Positions 53,422 through 61,391 of a stretch of DNA of 64,000 nt are shown in pieces. Position numbers and translations under genes: made by a program. The stretch is from Chryseobacterium sp. OSA05B (GTDB lineage: Bacteria; Bacteroidota; Bacteroidia; Flavobacteriales; Weeksellaceae). Each line of letters begins with the position of its first letter. The first letter of the stretch is position 1. The stretch is taken from contig NZ_JAHXYH010000002.1 of NCBI RefSeq assembly GCF_019970065.1, positions 682,001 through 746,000 of the forward strand, given 5' to 3'. A model generated the notes under the pieces. It was not told the origin of the DNA. It made no database searches and was given only the letters and a program-made list of their open reading frames with translations.

Positions 53422-54435
53422 TTATTCTCCATCGAAAGTAAAACCAAGCATTTCTTCACTCAGTATCCATAATCTTTCCGCGTTTTCCCGGTCAATGGAA
53501 TACGGCTGCACACCGCGAATCGTTGCCGGTTCATCATAGCGGTGTTCTATCTGTCCGAGATCAATTTCAGCAATATCACAGTTTTCACAATACACTCCAC
53601 CGATATTTTGAAGAGCAGGACTTGTGGCACACCAAACCGTTGTGGCTGCCCCTTGCGGAATTGTTTTTAATTTGGCTTCCACTTCAGGCTTTATTTTTCC
53701 ATCCTTGTCATGCGTTCCCATCTGGATGTAAAGGTTAATCGGTTCTTCTCTCCCCAGATCGGTTCCGTACACAGAACCCGGATGTAATGAATACGCCCTG
53801 ATATTAAATTTCTTTCCCCTTTCGTCCAATGCGACGGAAAACAAATTACATGCGGTCTTCGACTGCCCATAACCGGCAAGAGTCTGGTATTCTCTGTTGA
53901 TAAAATTCGGATCTTCAAAATCAAAAGGAGCCATCTGATGTCCGTAAGAAGAAACACTGAGGACCCGGGTGTTTCCGGCTTTCTTTAATGCCGGCCAAAG
54001 TTTTGCGGTCAAATGGAATTGTCCAAGATAATTCGTTGCCAGCTGAGATTCAATACCTCTTTCATCTCTTCGAAGCGGAACCCACATGATGCCTGCATTA
54101 TTGATCAGAAGATCAAGCTTTCTCCCGGAAGCCAGAAATCTTTCACTGAATGCATCGATAGAATCGGTATCCATCAGATCCATTTTTTCCAGTTCTATAT
54201 TATTAATGCCGGTAAGGTTTTTACCCGCTTTTTCAATATCTCTTGCCGGAATAATCACTGTTGCTCCTGCGGATAACAATACTTTTGTGGTTTCAAGGCC
54301 AATTCCTGCGTAACCTCCTGTGATAATTACTGTTTTTCCGGTAAGATCAATTCCTTTGATGATTTCCTGTGCCGTTGATGCTGCATTAAACCCTGAATGA
54401 ACAGGCTGTTGTAATGGATTGATGTTCTGTGTCAT
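53422..54435 (-). CDS. Short-chain dehydrogenase/reductase
   Basis: The 337-residue protein is an SDR with cofactor loop VIITGGYAGIGLETTKV (about 36-52), INNAGIM (about 112), and the active site YGQSKTACN (Tyr/Lys, about 197-201). Its length and layout resemble retinol-dehydrogenase/WWOX-like SDRs. The segment GYAGIG with Arg in PARDIEKAG suggests NADP(H). Substrate unknown. It precedes the AraC regulator gene and diverges from the glycosyltransferase gene. Confidence 0.9.
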   Translation of the reverse strand: MTQNINPLQQPVHSGFNAASTAQEIIKGIDLTGKTVIITGGYAGIGLETTKVLLSAGATVIIPARDIEKAGKNLTGINNIELEKMDLMDTDSIDAFSERFLASGRKLDLLINNAGIMWVPLRRDERGIESQLATNYLGQFHLTAKLWPALKKAGNTRVLSVSSYGHQMAPFDFEDPNFINREYQTLAGYGQSKTACNLFSVALDERGKKFNIRAYSLHPGSVYGTDLGREEPINLYIQMGTHDKDGKIKPEVEAKLKTIPQGAATTVWCATSPALQNIGGVYCENCDIAEIDLGQIEHRYDEPATIRGVQPYSIDRENAERLWILSEEMLGFTFDGE

Positions 54436-54579
54436 TTTTCTATTTTTTAAAGTTCTTCAACAAAGGTATGGGGTATTCAGGATGATGATTTTGTTTAAAA
54501 TGTCAAATTAGTGTGTTGAGAATTCCAAAACTTTTTTCCTGCTTTAAAAGTTAATTTCTTTGAATAAGCTGTTAAACTG

Positions 54580-54611
54580 TTTGTAGATTCCTCAGCGAAT
54601 AAGTAATTTTG
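54580..54611 (+). promoter_or_regulatory. Promoter of the glycosyltransferase gene
   Basis: TTTG (54580-54583), 20 nt, TAATTTTG (54604-54611). It predicts a start near 54617, only some 8 nt before the TTG start codon at 54625, and thereby supports that unusual start. Confidence 0.8.
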
Positions 54612-54624
54612 AAAAATTTTCAAT

Positions 54625-55629
54625 TTGAGACCTACTATTTCTATTGTCGTTGCTATTTTCAACCGAAAAGATGAGCTTTTTGAACTGCTGAATTCTTTGA
54701 CTTTTCAGACGGATAAAGAGTTTGAAGTTATTATTGTAGACGACGGTTCTCTTATTGACCTTAAACCGACCATTCAGAATTTTGAAGAAATACTGGATAT
54801 CAAATACTTCCGAAAAGATAATTCCGGTCCAGGGCTCAGCAGGAACTATGGCGCGAAGAGAGCTCAGAATGACTGGCTGCTTTTTGTAGACAGCGATGTG
54901 ATTGTAGAAAAAGACTATATAGAAAATATTAAAAAAGATATTGAAACCATTGCATGTGATGCTTTCGGAGGAGCCGATAAAGCTCATAAAGGTTTTAATC
55001 TGATGCAGAAAGCTATTTCCTATTCCATGACCTCAGTTTTTACAACAGGAGGAATCAGAGGGAGTAAAAAAGCAGTCTCCAGATTTCAGCCGCGAAGTTT
55101 TAATATGGGTGTCAATAAGGAGGTTTTTGAAAAAGTGGGCGGTTTTTCCGAGATGAGAATTGGCGAAGATCCGGATCTGTCCATGACCCTATGGGAAAAA
55201 GGTTTTACGACTGCATTTTTTGACGATATCGCCGTGTTTCACAAGAGAAGGGTAGATCTGGGTAAATTTTCCAAGCAGGTGTATCAGTTTGGATGTGCCA
55301 GACCGATTCTTAATCAGAGACATCCCAATTATGTAAAAATCTCTTTTGCATTTCCTACCTTGTTTATGTTAGGATACATTTTGGGCTTTATAGAATACTT
55401 TATTTTAGGCAGAGGAATTATCCTCGCGTTTTACGGACTGTATACTTTCCTTGTTTTATTCCACGCGATGATTGTGACGAAAAATATAAGCATTGCCGGA
55501 ATGGCAGTGATTTCTACCTACATTCAGATGTTTTCCTATGGATACGGTTTCCTGAAATCATGGGTACTCCTGAATATCCTCAGAATGAAGCCTGAAGACG
55601 CTTTCCCGAAACATTTCCACAAACAATAG
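54625..55629 (+). CDS. Glycosyltransferase family 2, membrane-linked, TTG start
   Basis: The 334-residue protein starts at TTG 54625 because an in-frame TGA lies at 54610-54612 and the GT2 core begins at once: RPTISIVVAIFNRKDELFELL, then IIVDDGS (about 37-43) and LLFVDSDVIVEKDY (DxD-type metal site, about 91-104). An E-D motif occurs at MRIGEDPDLS, and two or three membrane helices close the C-terminus (about 245-320). It should transfer a sugar onto a lipid- or polymer-linked acceptor at the inner membrane. Acceptor unknown. Single gene. Confidence 0.88.
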   Translation: MRPTISIVVAIFNRKDELFELLNSLTFQTDKEFEVIIVDDGSLIDLKPTIQNFEEILDIKYFRKDNSGPGLSRNYGAKRAQNDWLLFVDSDVIVEKDYIENIKKDIETIACDAFGGADKAHKGFNLMQKAISYSMTSVFTTGGIRGSKKAVSRFQPRSFNMGVNKEVFEKVGGFSEMRIGEDPDLSMTLWEKGFTTAFFDDIAVFHKRRVDLGKFSKQVYQFGCARPILNQRHPNYVKISFAFPTLFMLGYILGFIEYFILGRGIILAFYGLYTFLVLFHAMIVTKNISIAGMAVISTYIQMFSYGYGFLKSWVLLNILRMKPEDAFPKHFHKQ

Positions 55630-55639
55630 ATAAAAAAAT

Positions 55640-55668
55640 AAAAGCTGCCAGAGATTCCGACAGCTTTT
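55640..55668. terminator. Bidirectional terminator between GT2 and PLP enzyme genes
   Basis: AAAAGCTG (55640-55647) pairs with CAGCTTTT (55661-55668), loop 13 nt, with A and T runs on the two sides, between convergent genes. Confidence 0.7.
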
Positions 55669-55679
55669 CTAACAATAAA

Positions 55680-56906
55680 TTAGGATGTAAATATAGTTTC
55701 ATGGTTGAGAACGCCTGTTTTCAGCATGCATTCCCGCATTTTTTCATAAGTTCTTGCGATATCATGATCCAGTCCGATGGAGAATCTGATCAGTCCGTCC
55801 GATATACCCATTGCTTCACGTTCTTCCTCAGGAATTTCCGATGATGTTGAACTTCCCGAGCATGAAAATAAAGTTTTGTAGAATCCTAAGCTTACGGCCA
55901 GGTAGCCCAGGTTTTCCTGCTGCATCATTTCCATCAACTCATTGGCTTTGTCAGTAGTTCCGGCATCTAAGGTAAGAAGTCCTCCGAATCCGTATTCCTC
56001 GTACATCATAGATTTCATCAGCTCATGATCTTTATGGGATTTCAGTCCCGGATAAGATATTTTCAATCCGTCTTTTTCGAATCTTTCCGCAAGATACATC
56101 GCATTATGGCTGTGCTGCTTCATTCTGATGTGAAGGGTTCTCAGATTTTTCAGGATGCTTGCAGATCTGAAGCTGTCCATAGTAGGTCCCAGCAACATAC
56201 AGGCTCCGTTATTAACGTTTTTGGTATCATTAATGAATTCCTGAGTTCCACAATATACACCGCCTACCGTATCACTGCTTCCGTTGATGAACTTGGTTAA
56301 ACTGTGAATAACGATGTCTGCACCTAACAATTTAGGCGAAACGGAAAGAGGGGAGAAGGTATTGTCAACAATCAGTTTCAGATTGTGTTTTTTACAGATC
56401 TCTGAAAGTTTTCTAAGGTCTGCCACCTCAAGAAGCGGGTTGCTTACACTTTCGCAGTAAATCACTTTTGTATTGGGGGTTATTGCATTTTCTATAGACT
56501 CAAAATTGCTGATGTCTACAAAAGTAGTATCAATATGAAATGGAGGCAGGAAATTTTTAAGGAAAGCATATGTTCCACCGTAAATGGTTCTGCTCGAAAT
56601 AATATGGTCTCCGCTTTTACATACCTGCATTAAAACAGAGGTAATTGCTCCCATTCCGGAGGCTGTAACGTTGGCAGCTTCTGTGTTTTCCATTTTAGCC
56701 AATGCCTGAGCAAGGTACAGATTCATCGGGGATGAATGTCTGGAATATAAATAACATCCTTCAGCGTTTCCTTCAAATGTATCAAACATAGTTTTTGCAG
56801 AAAGGAAGGTATAAGTAGAGCTGTCAGAAATCGATGGATTTACGCCTCCGAATTCGCCAAAATATTGCAGATCCTGGATCTCATTGGCTGCATTAAAATT
56901 TTCCAT
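55680..56906 (-). CDS. Cys/Met metabolism PLP-dependent enzyme (methionine gamma-lyase-like)
   Basis: The 408-residue protein belongs to the trans-sulfuration PLP family: YSRHSSPMNLYLAQALAKME (about 54-73), GMGAITSVL, YGGTYAF, IYCESVSNPLLEVADL, VDNTFSPL and the PLP lysine in HSLTKFINGSSD (about 210). Substrate could be methionine, cystathionine or homoserine esters; methionine gamma-lyase or a related C-S lyase is the best fit because it diverges from an Lrp/AsnC regulator, a typical layout for such catabolic genes. Spacing to the regulator gene is 158 nt. Confidence 0.87.
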   Translation of the reverse strand: MENFNAANEIQDLQYFGEFGGVNPSISDSSTYTFLSAKTMFDTFEGNAEGCYLYSRHSSPMNLYLAQALAKMENTEAANVTASGMGAITSVLMQVCKSGDHIISSRTIYGGTYAFLKNFLPPFHIDTTFVDISNFESIENAITPNTKVIYCESVSNPLLEVADLRKLSEICKKHNLKLIVDNTFSPLSVSPKLLGADIVIHSLTKFINGSSDTVGGVYCGTQEFINDTKNVNNGACMLLGPTMDSFRSASILKNLRTLHIRMKQHSHNAMYLAERFEKDGLKISYPGLKSHKDHELMKSMMYEEYGFGGLLTLDAGTTDKANELMEMMQQENLGYLAVSLGFYKTLFSCSGSSTSSEIPEEEREAMGISDGLIRFSIGLDHDIARTYEKMRECMLKTGVLNHETIFTS

Positions 56907-56998
56907 AAGCTTTAGATTTTATTTTTCGGTTTAAATATGCTCCGTTTTCAGAATTATTACAAGAGATATTTAAATATGTAGAATATAAATCTGATATT

Positions 56999-57033
56999 TT
57001 TGCTTTTATTAGAAAATATGTTTGTTATATTTG
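56999..57033 (+). promoter_or_regulatory. Promoter of the Lrp/AsnC gene
   Basis: TTTG (56999-57002) and TATATTTG (57026-57033) are 23 nt apart, at the long end of the consensus. A second box TATTTTTG overlaps the -33 element (56995-57002). The start codon lies 31 nt after the -7 box. Confidence 0.6.
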
Positions 57034-57064
57034 ATTTTGTTAAACTTTATCCAAAAAATTATCT

Positions 57065-57523
57065 ATGAATTTTGATGAAACCGATAAAAAACTGCTCCTG
57101 TTTCTTCAGGAAGACTGCAAACAGACCACCAAAGAACTGTCTTACAAGCTTGGTTTGTCTGTAACGGCTGTTTATGAGCGAATAAAAAAGCTTGAAAACC
57201 TGAGAGTAATTTCCAAATATGTTGCATTACTGGACAGGCATAAAATTGAACGGGATTTTATTGTTTTATGCCATATAAAACTTACCCAGCACAAAAAAGA
57301 ATTTGTACTGCAGTTTGAAAGAGAAGTGATGAATCTGCAGGAAGTTACAGAATGTTTCCATGTAAGTGGCGATTACGACTACATCCTTAAAATAGGCGTG
57401 AAAGATATGGAGGATTACCGTAATTTTATGCTCAGTAAATTAACGGCGCTTCAGCATATAGCCAGTACCCACAGCTCTTTTATGATCTCTGAGGTGAAAA
57501 ATACAACGGCTATTGTTCTGTAA
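57065..57523 (+). CDS. Lrp/AsnC family transcriptional regulator
   Basis: The 152-residue protein has an N-terminal winged HTH (about 1-55, LSYKLGLSVTAVYERIKKLE) and a C-terminal RAM/ACT-like effector domain (about 65-150, GDYDYILKIGVKDMEDYRNFM). Such regulators bind amino acids and act as multimers. It diverges from the methionine gamma-lyase-like gene, its most likely target. Confidence 0.93.
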   Translation: MNFDETDKKLLLFLQEDCKQTTKELSYKLGLSVTAVYERIKKLENLRVISKYVALLDRHKIERDFIVLCHIKLTQHKKEFVLQFEREVMNLQEVTECFHVSGDYDYILKIGVKDMEDYRNFMLSKLTALQHIASTHSSFMISEVKNTTAIVL

Positions 57524-57631
57524 TTTAACTGGGTTTGGTTGATGGTTGGTCGTAATTAAACGATTAAATGATCGTCTGAAATCTGATGTCTGCAATCTAA
57601 AACAAATGTCTTATACCGAACTCATGTCAAT

Positions 57632-58657
57632 TTATACGAGGACTCCGTTCTTTGAAGCGATTGGTTCAGGAAGATCGTCATGCTCTCCGATTATTTGAAG
57701 AACATCAATCTCTATGGTCCGGCATATGGATAGCATTGGAATGTCAAACATCATCCCTTCAAACGGGTTTTCCGAATAGTCCCCAACGAGTTCCATCACA
57801 ATGTAGATCCATCCGATAATGACGCAGAAAGGAACGCTGATCAATATTCCCCAGTTTCCTAATTTGGCGAATTCATTCACCAATCCCAAAGGAAGAAGCA
57901 TAATGAAGATCACATTAAAAATAAAGGCTGTACTGGCAAACTGTCTGGGTGAAGGGAATTTTTTTATTCTTTCTGCCTGTCCCTGATAGTCATAAAACAG
58001 ATTAAGTGCCTCCTGAAGCTGCATCTGGTTGAAATCTGAGATATCACCGAAGTTTTTCAGATCATTCACATCCTTGGCCTGTTTTGAAATCAGATAAGTA
58101 GCGAAATTTTTATATTCCGGCTGGAGATCCAGTTCCTTTTCCGAAAGGTATTTATGGAGGAAAATAGGCGTTCTTCCATAGTCAGGAAATCCGGCCTTGA
58201 TCAGTCGGTGTCTTCTGATGTTAATATCCCCGAAATGTCTTTTCTGAGACATATGCTCCCATTCCGTAGGCACTAGTAATTGTTCACGGAAAGTATACAG
58301 CCATGCAATATGGCGGTAGGCAATTTTCTTTTTTATAGTTTCAGTTTCACTGTTACTTTCTGTTGTTGTATTAAAGGCATACAGCATTGAAACGAAAGAA
58401 CGGCTGGAATTCACGATTCCACCCCATATTTTCCGGGCTTCCCACAATCTGTCGTAGGCCTGATTGTTTTTAAAACCTACATAAAAGGCTTCTGCAGTAC
58501 CAATCAAGGCTACAGGAACCCAGGGAATGATCATCCATTTCCATTTAAAAAAATAAAAGAGGGCTGCCACTAAAGTACACCAGGCCGTAAGCCAGATTAT
58601 ATGTCCGCCTGCGAGATTGAGAACCTGTTTGTAATTAAAATATTTGGTGGTGATCAT
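57632..58657 (-). CDS. Bestrophin-family anion channel
   Basis: The 341-residue protein has about four membrane helices and the bestrophin/YneE signatures: GTAEAFYVGFKNNQAYDRLWEARKIWGGIVNSSR (cited by cores FKNNQAYDRLWEARK and IVNSSR, about 55-85), AWLYTFREQLL, and the C-terminal PFEGMMFDIPMLSICRTIE. Prokaryotic bestrophins are pentameric channels in the inner membrane with debated ion preference. Single gene, preceded by a short spacer with repeat-family words at its 3' side (57535-57605). Confidence 0.9.
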   Translation of the reverse strand: MITTKYFNYKQVLNLAGGHIIWLTAWCTLVAALFYFFKWKWMIIPWVPVALIGTAEAFYVGFKNNQAYDRLWEARKIWGGIVNSSRSFVSMLYAFNTTTESNSETETIKKKIAYRHIAWLYTFREQLLVPTEWEHMSQKRHFGDINIRRHRLIKAGFPDYGRTPIFLHKYLSEKELDLQPEYKNFATYLISKQAKDVNDLKNFGDISDFNQMQLQEALNLFYDYQGQAERIKKFPSPRQFASTAFIFNVIFIMLLPLGLVNEFAKLGNWGILISVPFCVIIGWIYIVMELVGDYSENPFEGMMFDIPMLSICRTIEIDVLQIIGEHDDLPEPIASKNGVLV

Positions 58658-58734
58658 ATTGTTTCATCAATTTTGGTGTGCATAAGCAAAAGAAATACCA
58701 AAAACAGGGTGGTCTTTTGCTTTAATAAATGTAA

Positions 58735-58765
58735 TAAAAAAAACCTCTAAAAAAATTAGAGGTTT
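58735..58765 (-). terminator. Terminator of the E1 gene
   Basis: AAACCTCTAA (58741-58750), 5-nt loop, TTAGAGGTTT (58756-58765) is a perfect 10-bp stem; on the minus strand a T run (58734-58743) follows. It is 21 nt beyond the stop. Confidence 0.92.
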
Positions 58766-58786
58766 CGTATAATTAATATGGGTTGA

Positions 58787-60859
58787 TTAATATTTCAGCA
58801 TTTCTTCAATCTTTTGGCTGAGTTTTTCAGCATTCGGAAGCATCTCTTTTTCAAGGATCAAATTGATAGGAACGGCCGGAACATCCAGAGATCCCATGGT
58901 TTCTACAGGGGCATCCAGATATTTGAAACAGTTTTTAGAGATACGGTGTGCGAATGCTTCAGCAAATGAATTATTCAGCTGCTCTTCCGTAAGAACAATA
59001 CATTTTCCGTGGGCTTTCACTCTTTCGAAAACAAGTTCTTCATCCAGGGGAATGATGGTTCTCAGATCGATTACTTCAACTCTTCCGCTGAAATTTTTCA
59101 CAGCTTCCTTCGCCCAGTAAACGCCCATTCCGTAAGTGACAACCAATAAAGTTCTGCCTTTTTCAGTTTCATTCTGGTCAGCTTCAATAATCACTTTACC
59201 TTTTCCAAAAGGAAGGATGTAATCTTCTGCCGGTTCAATAGTTTTAGCATCTTCAGTGCCCGGAACTTTACTCCAGTATAAACCTTTGTGCTCTAGCATA
59301 ATCACTGGATTCGGATCGTAATACGCTGCTTTTAATAAACCTTTGAAATCGGCTGCGTTGCTTGGATAAGCGATCTTGATTCCCTTGATGTTGGCTAAAA
59401 TGCTTTCAACACTTCCGCTGTGGTAAGGTCCACCGCCTCCGTATGCACCAATTGGAACACGGATAATATTGCTTACAGGGAATTTCCCCTGACTTAAATA
59501 ACTTGATTTTGAAATTTCAGTGATCAGCTGGTTGATTCCCGGATAGATATAATCTGCAAACTGAACTTCCACGATAGGTTTTAGTCCTACAGCACTCATT
59601 CCCGCAGTTGATCCGATGATATAAGCCTCCTGAATAGCCGTATTGAAAACTCTTTTACTTCCGAATTTCTTCCCTAATGTCACTGTTTCTCTGAAAACAC
59701 CTCCGATTCTTTCTCCTACATCCTGTCCGTAAAGAAGAGCTTCAGGATGCTTCCACATCAGTTCCTGAACCGCATGAATGGCAGCATCTACCATTACGAT
59801 TTTTTCACCGCCAGCAGGTTCACGTGTTCCTGTCTCCTCCGTAATTGGAGTAGGAGCGAAAACGTGCTGCATCACGGTTTCCGGCTTAGGATCTTCTGCA
59901 TTTTTAGCTCTTTCAAAAGCTTCTTCAGCTTCCAGACGGGCTTTTTTAGTGATCTGTTTTAAAAGATCTTCGTCAGCTCCCGATTCCAGAAGTTGTTTTC
60001 TAAGGATCTCGCCTGGATCTTTAGCTCTATGTTTTGTTAAATCTTCCTCGTCTCTATAGAATTCTCTTCGTACTCCTGAAGTATGGTGACCGATAAGTAC
60101 TGTTTTAGCACAAACCACCAAAGGCTTTCTTTCGTTTCTTACAAAATCTACAGCCTTTTTCATGGCTTCGAAACTTTCTACGAAATCTGTTCCGTCTACA
60201 CGCATTCTGCTAAGACCTGTAAATCCTGCCACGAAATCATAAGCGTCACATGTTCTGGCTTCCTCTTTGGTTACTGAAATTCCCCATTCATTGTCCTGTA
60301 CAAGGAATATAATAGGAAGCTGGTGAAGAGCGGCAAATTGTAAAGCTTCACTTACTTCACCTTCCGTTACGGAATTGTCACCAAGGCTACAAACCACAAC
60401 AGGATTATTCTCAAAGGTCTGCAAATTGAAGTCCTGAATATACTTTATCCCTTGTGCTACACCCGTAGTAGGAATGGTCTGCATCCCTGTAGCTGAACTC
60501 TGATGAATGATTTTCGGTTTGTTTTCATCCCTGCTTGAAGGGTGAGAATAATACGATCTTCCTCCTGAAAAAGGATCTTCAGCTTTTGCGAGTAATTGAA
60601 GCATCAGTTCATAAGGCTCAAAACCGATGCCCAAAAGAATACTTTCGTCTCTGTAGTAAGGAGAAATCCAGTCTTCTTTTTTCAGCTGATAAGCGGTTGC
60701 CAGCTGAATGGCTTCATGACCTCTTGATGTACTATGAACATATTTACAGATATTTCTGTTTTCTTCATAGATATCTGCCATTGCTTTAGCCAGCATCATG
60801 TGATTGTACGCTTTTAGCAAAATATCCTGAGAAACTTTTTCGTGAAGTGTATTTTCCAT
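58787..60859 (-). CDS. 2-oxo acid dehydrogenase E1, fused alpha-beta
   Basis: The 690-residue protein (ATG 60859, MENTLHEKVSQDILLKAYN; a further in-frame ATG at 60886 would only add a hydrophobic MFFCVYLLP) fuses the two E1 subunits. The alpha half (about 1-330) has the ThDP motif GDNSVTEGEVSEALQFAA through DNEWGIS; the beta half (about 345-690) has LLYGQDVGERIGGVFRET and VQFADYIYPGINQL. It decarboxylates a 2-oxo acid and passes the acyl group to E2 lipoate. Fused E1 of this type is usually called branched-chain or pyruvate dehydrogenase E1; the substrate is not settled. A single gene; E2 and E3 are not near. Confidence 0.92.
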   Translation of the reverse strand: MENTLHEKVSQDILLKAYNHMMLAKAMADIYEENRNICKYVHSTSRGHEAIQLATAYQLKKEDWISPYYRDESILLGIGFEPYELMLQLLAKAEDPFSGGRSYYSHPSSRDENKPKIIHQSSATGMQTIPTTGVAQGIKYIQDFNLQTFENNPVVVCSLGDNSVTEGEVSEALQFAALHQLPIIFLVQDNEWGISVTKEEARTCDAYDFVAGFTGLSRMRVDGTDFVESFEAMKKAVDFVRNERKPLVVCAKTVLIGHHTSGVRREFYRDEEDLTKHRAKDPGEILRKQLLESGADEDLLKQITKKARLEAEEAFERAKNAEDPKPETVMQHVFAPTPITEETGTREPAGGEKIVMVDAAIHAVQELMWKHPEALLYGQDVGERIGGVFRETVTLGKKFGSKRVFNTAIQEAYIIGSTAGMSAVGLKPIVEVQFADYIYPGINQLITEISKSSYLSQGKFPVSNIIRVPIGAYGGGGPYHSGSVESILANIKGIKIAYPSNAADFKGLLKAAYYDPNPVIMLEHKGLYWSKVPGTEDAKTIEPAEDYILPFGKGKVIIEADQNETEKGRTLLVVTYGMGVYWAKEAVKNFSGRVEVIDLRTIIPLDEELVFERVKAHGKCIVLTEEQLNNSFAEAFAHRISKNCFKYLDAPVETMGSLDVPAVPINLILEKEMLPNAEKLSQKIEEMLKY

Positions 60860-60999
60860 AGGAAGCAAATATACACAAAAAAACAAAATACGAACAAGTG
60901 TTAGTATTTTCTTGAGATTGCCGTAAGTAAGGGCTTGTCATCTAATTAGTTTTTTGAACAGAGACCTTCAAAACGGTGTTGTTTTTAATGATTTAAGCC

Positions 61000-61083
61000 C
61001 TAAAAAACCGCTTCCAAAAAATATGGAAGCGGCCGGGGAATTAATGAAAAGTTGATTTGCTTGATTTGACAGCTTTTTAGCAT
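61000..61083 (-). CDS. Candidate 27-aa small ORF ending in a terminator
   Basis: On the minus strand ATG 61083 opens MLKSCQIKQINFSLIPRPLP and seven more codons to TAG at 61000-61002. The last codons run through the arms of a perfect hairpin. About 40 nt upstream is TATATTTG (complement of 61122-61129). It would give a roughly 115-nt transcript. I do not recognise the peptide; it may be a chance frame within a small RNA. Confidence 0.3.
   Translation of the reverse strand: MLKSCQIKQINFSLIPRPLPYFLEAVF
61002..61032 (-). terminator. Orphan minus-strand terminator upstream of dnaE
   Basis: CCGCTTCC (61008-61015) pairs with GGAAGCGG (61025-61032) around a 9-nt loop. On the minus strand T6 (61002-61007) follows; on the plus strand none. 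No annotated minus-strand gene ends here: dnaE to the right is on the plus strand. Confidence 0.7.
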
Positions 61084-61121
61084 TGATGCATAATGCCTAT
61101 TGCTTAGTCATATTTTCGAAT

Positions 61122-61129
61122 CAAATATA
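61122..61129 (-). promoter_or_regulatory. Lone TAnnTTTG box upstream of the orphan terminator
   Basis: The complement reads TATATTTG, an exact -7 box. A TTG on the same strand (complement of 61143-61145) is only 13 nt away, so the -33 part is not canonical. The rest of the 61033-61391 spacer is very AT-rich without other features. Confidence 0.35.
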
Positions 61130-61391
61130 AAAGATGTTATTTCAATTGAAAATTAAAAATTGTTAAATTGTTGTTTTAAAGTGTATTTTATTGTTTATAA
61201 TTTGTTTTTATTTCGTTTTATTCTGAATAATATGTAATTAATGTTTGTATTTAAATTAAAAGTCATTTTTAATTGATAAATCGAATTTTGTGAAAAATTA
61301 TTCGCCCTTCTTTTGTATTTTACTGGTGAATTTTTTGAAAAAAATGGAGTAACTTTACATTCTCTTTTTTTTTAAAAAGTTAGAAACTTAT

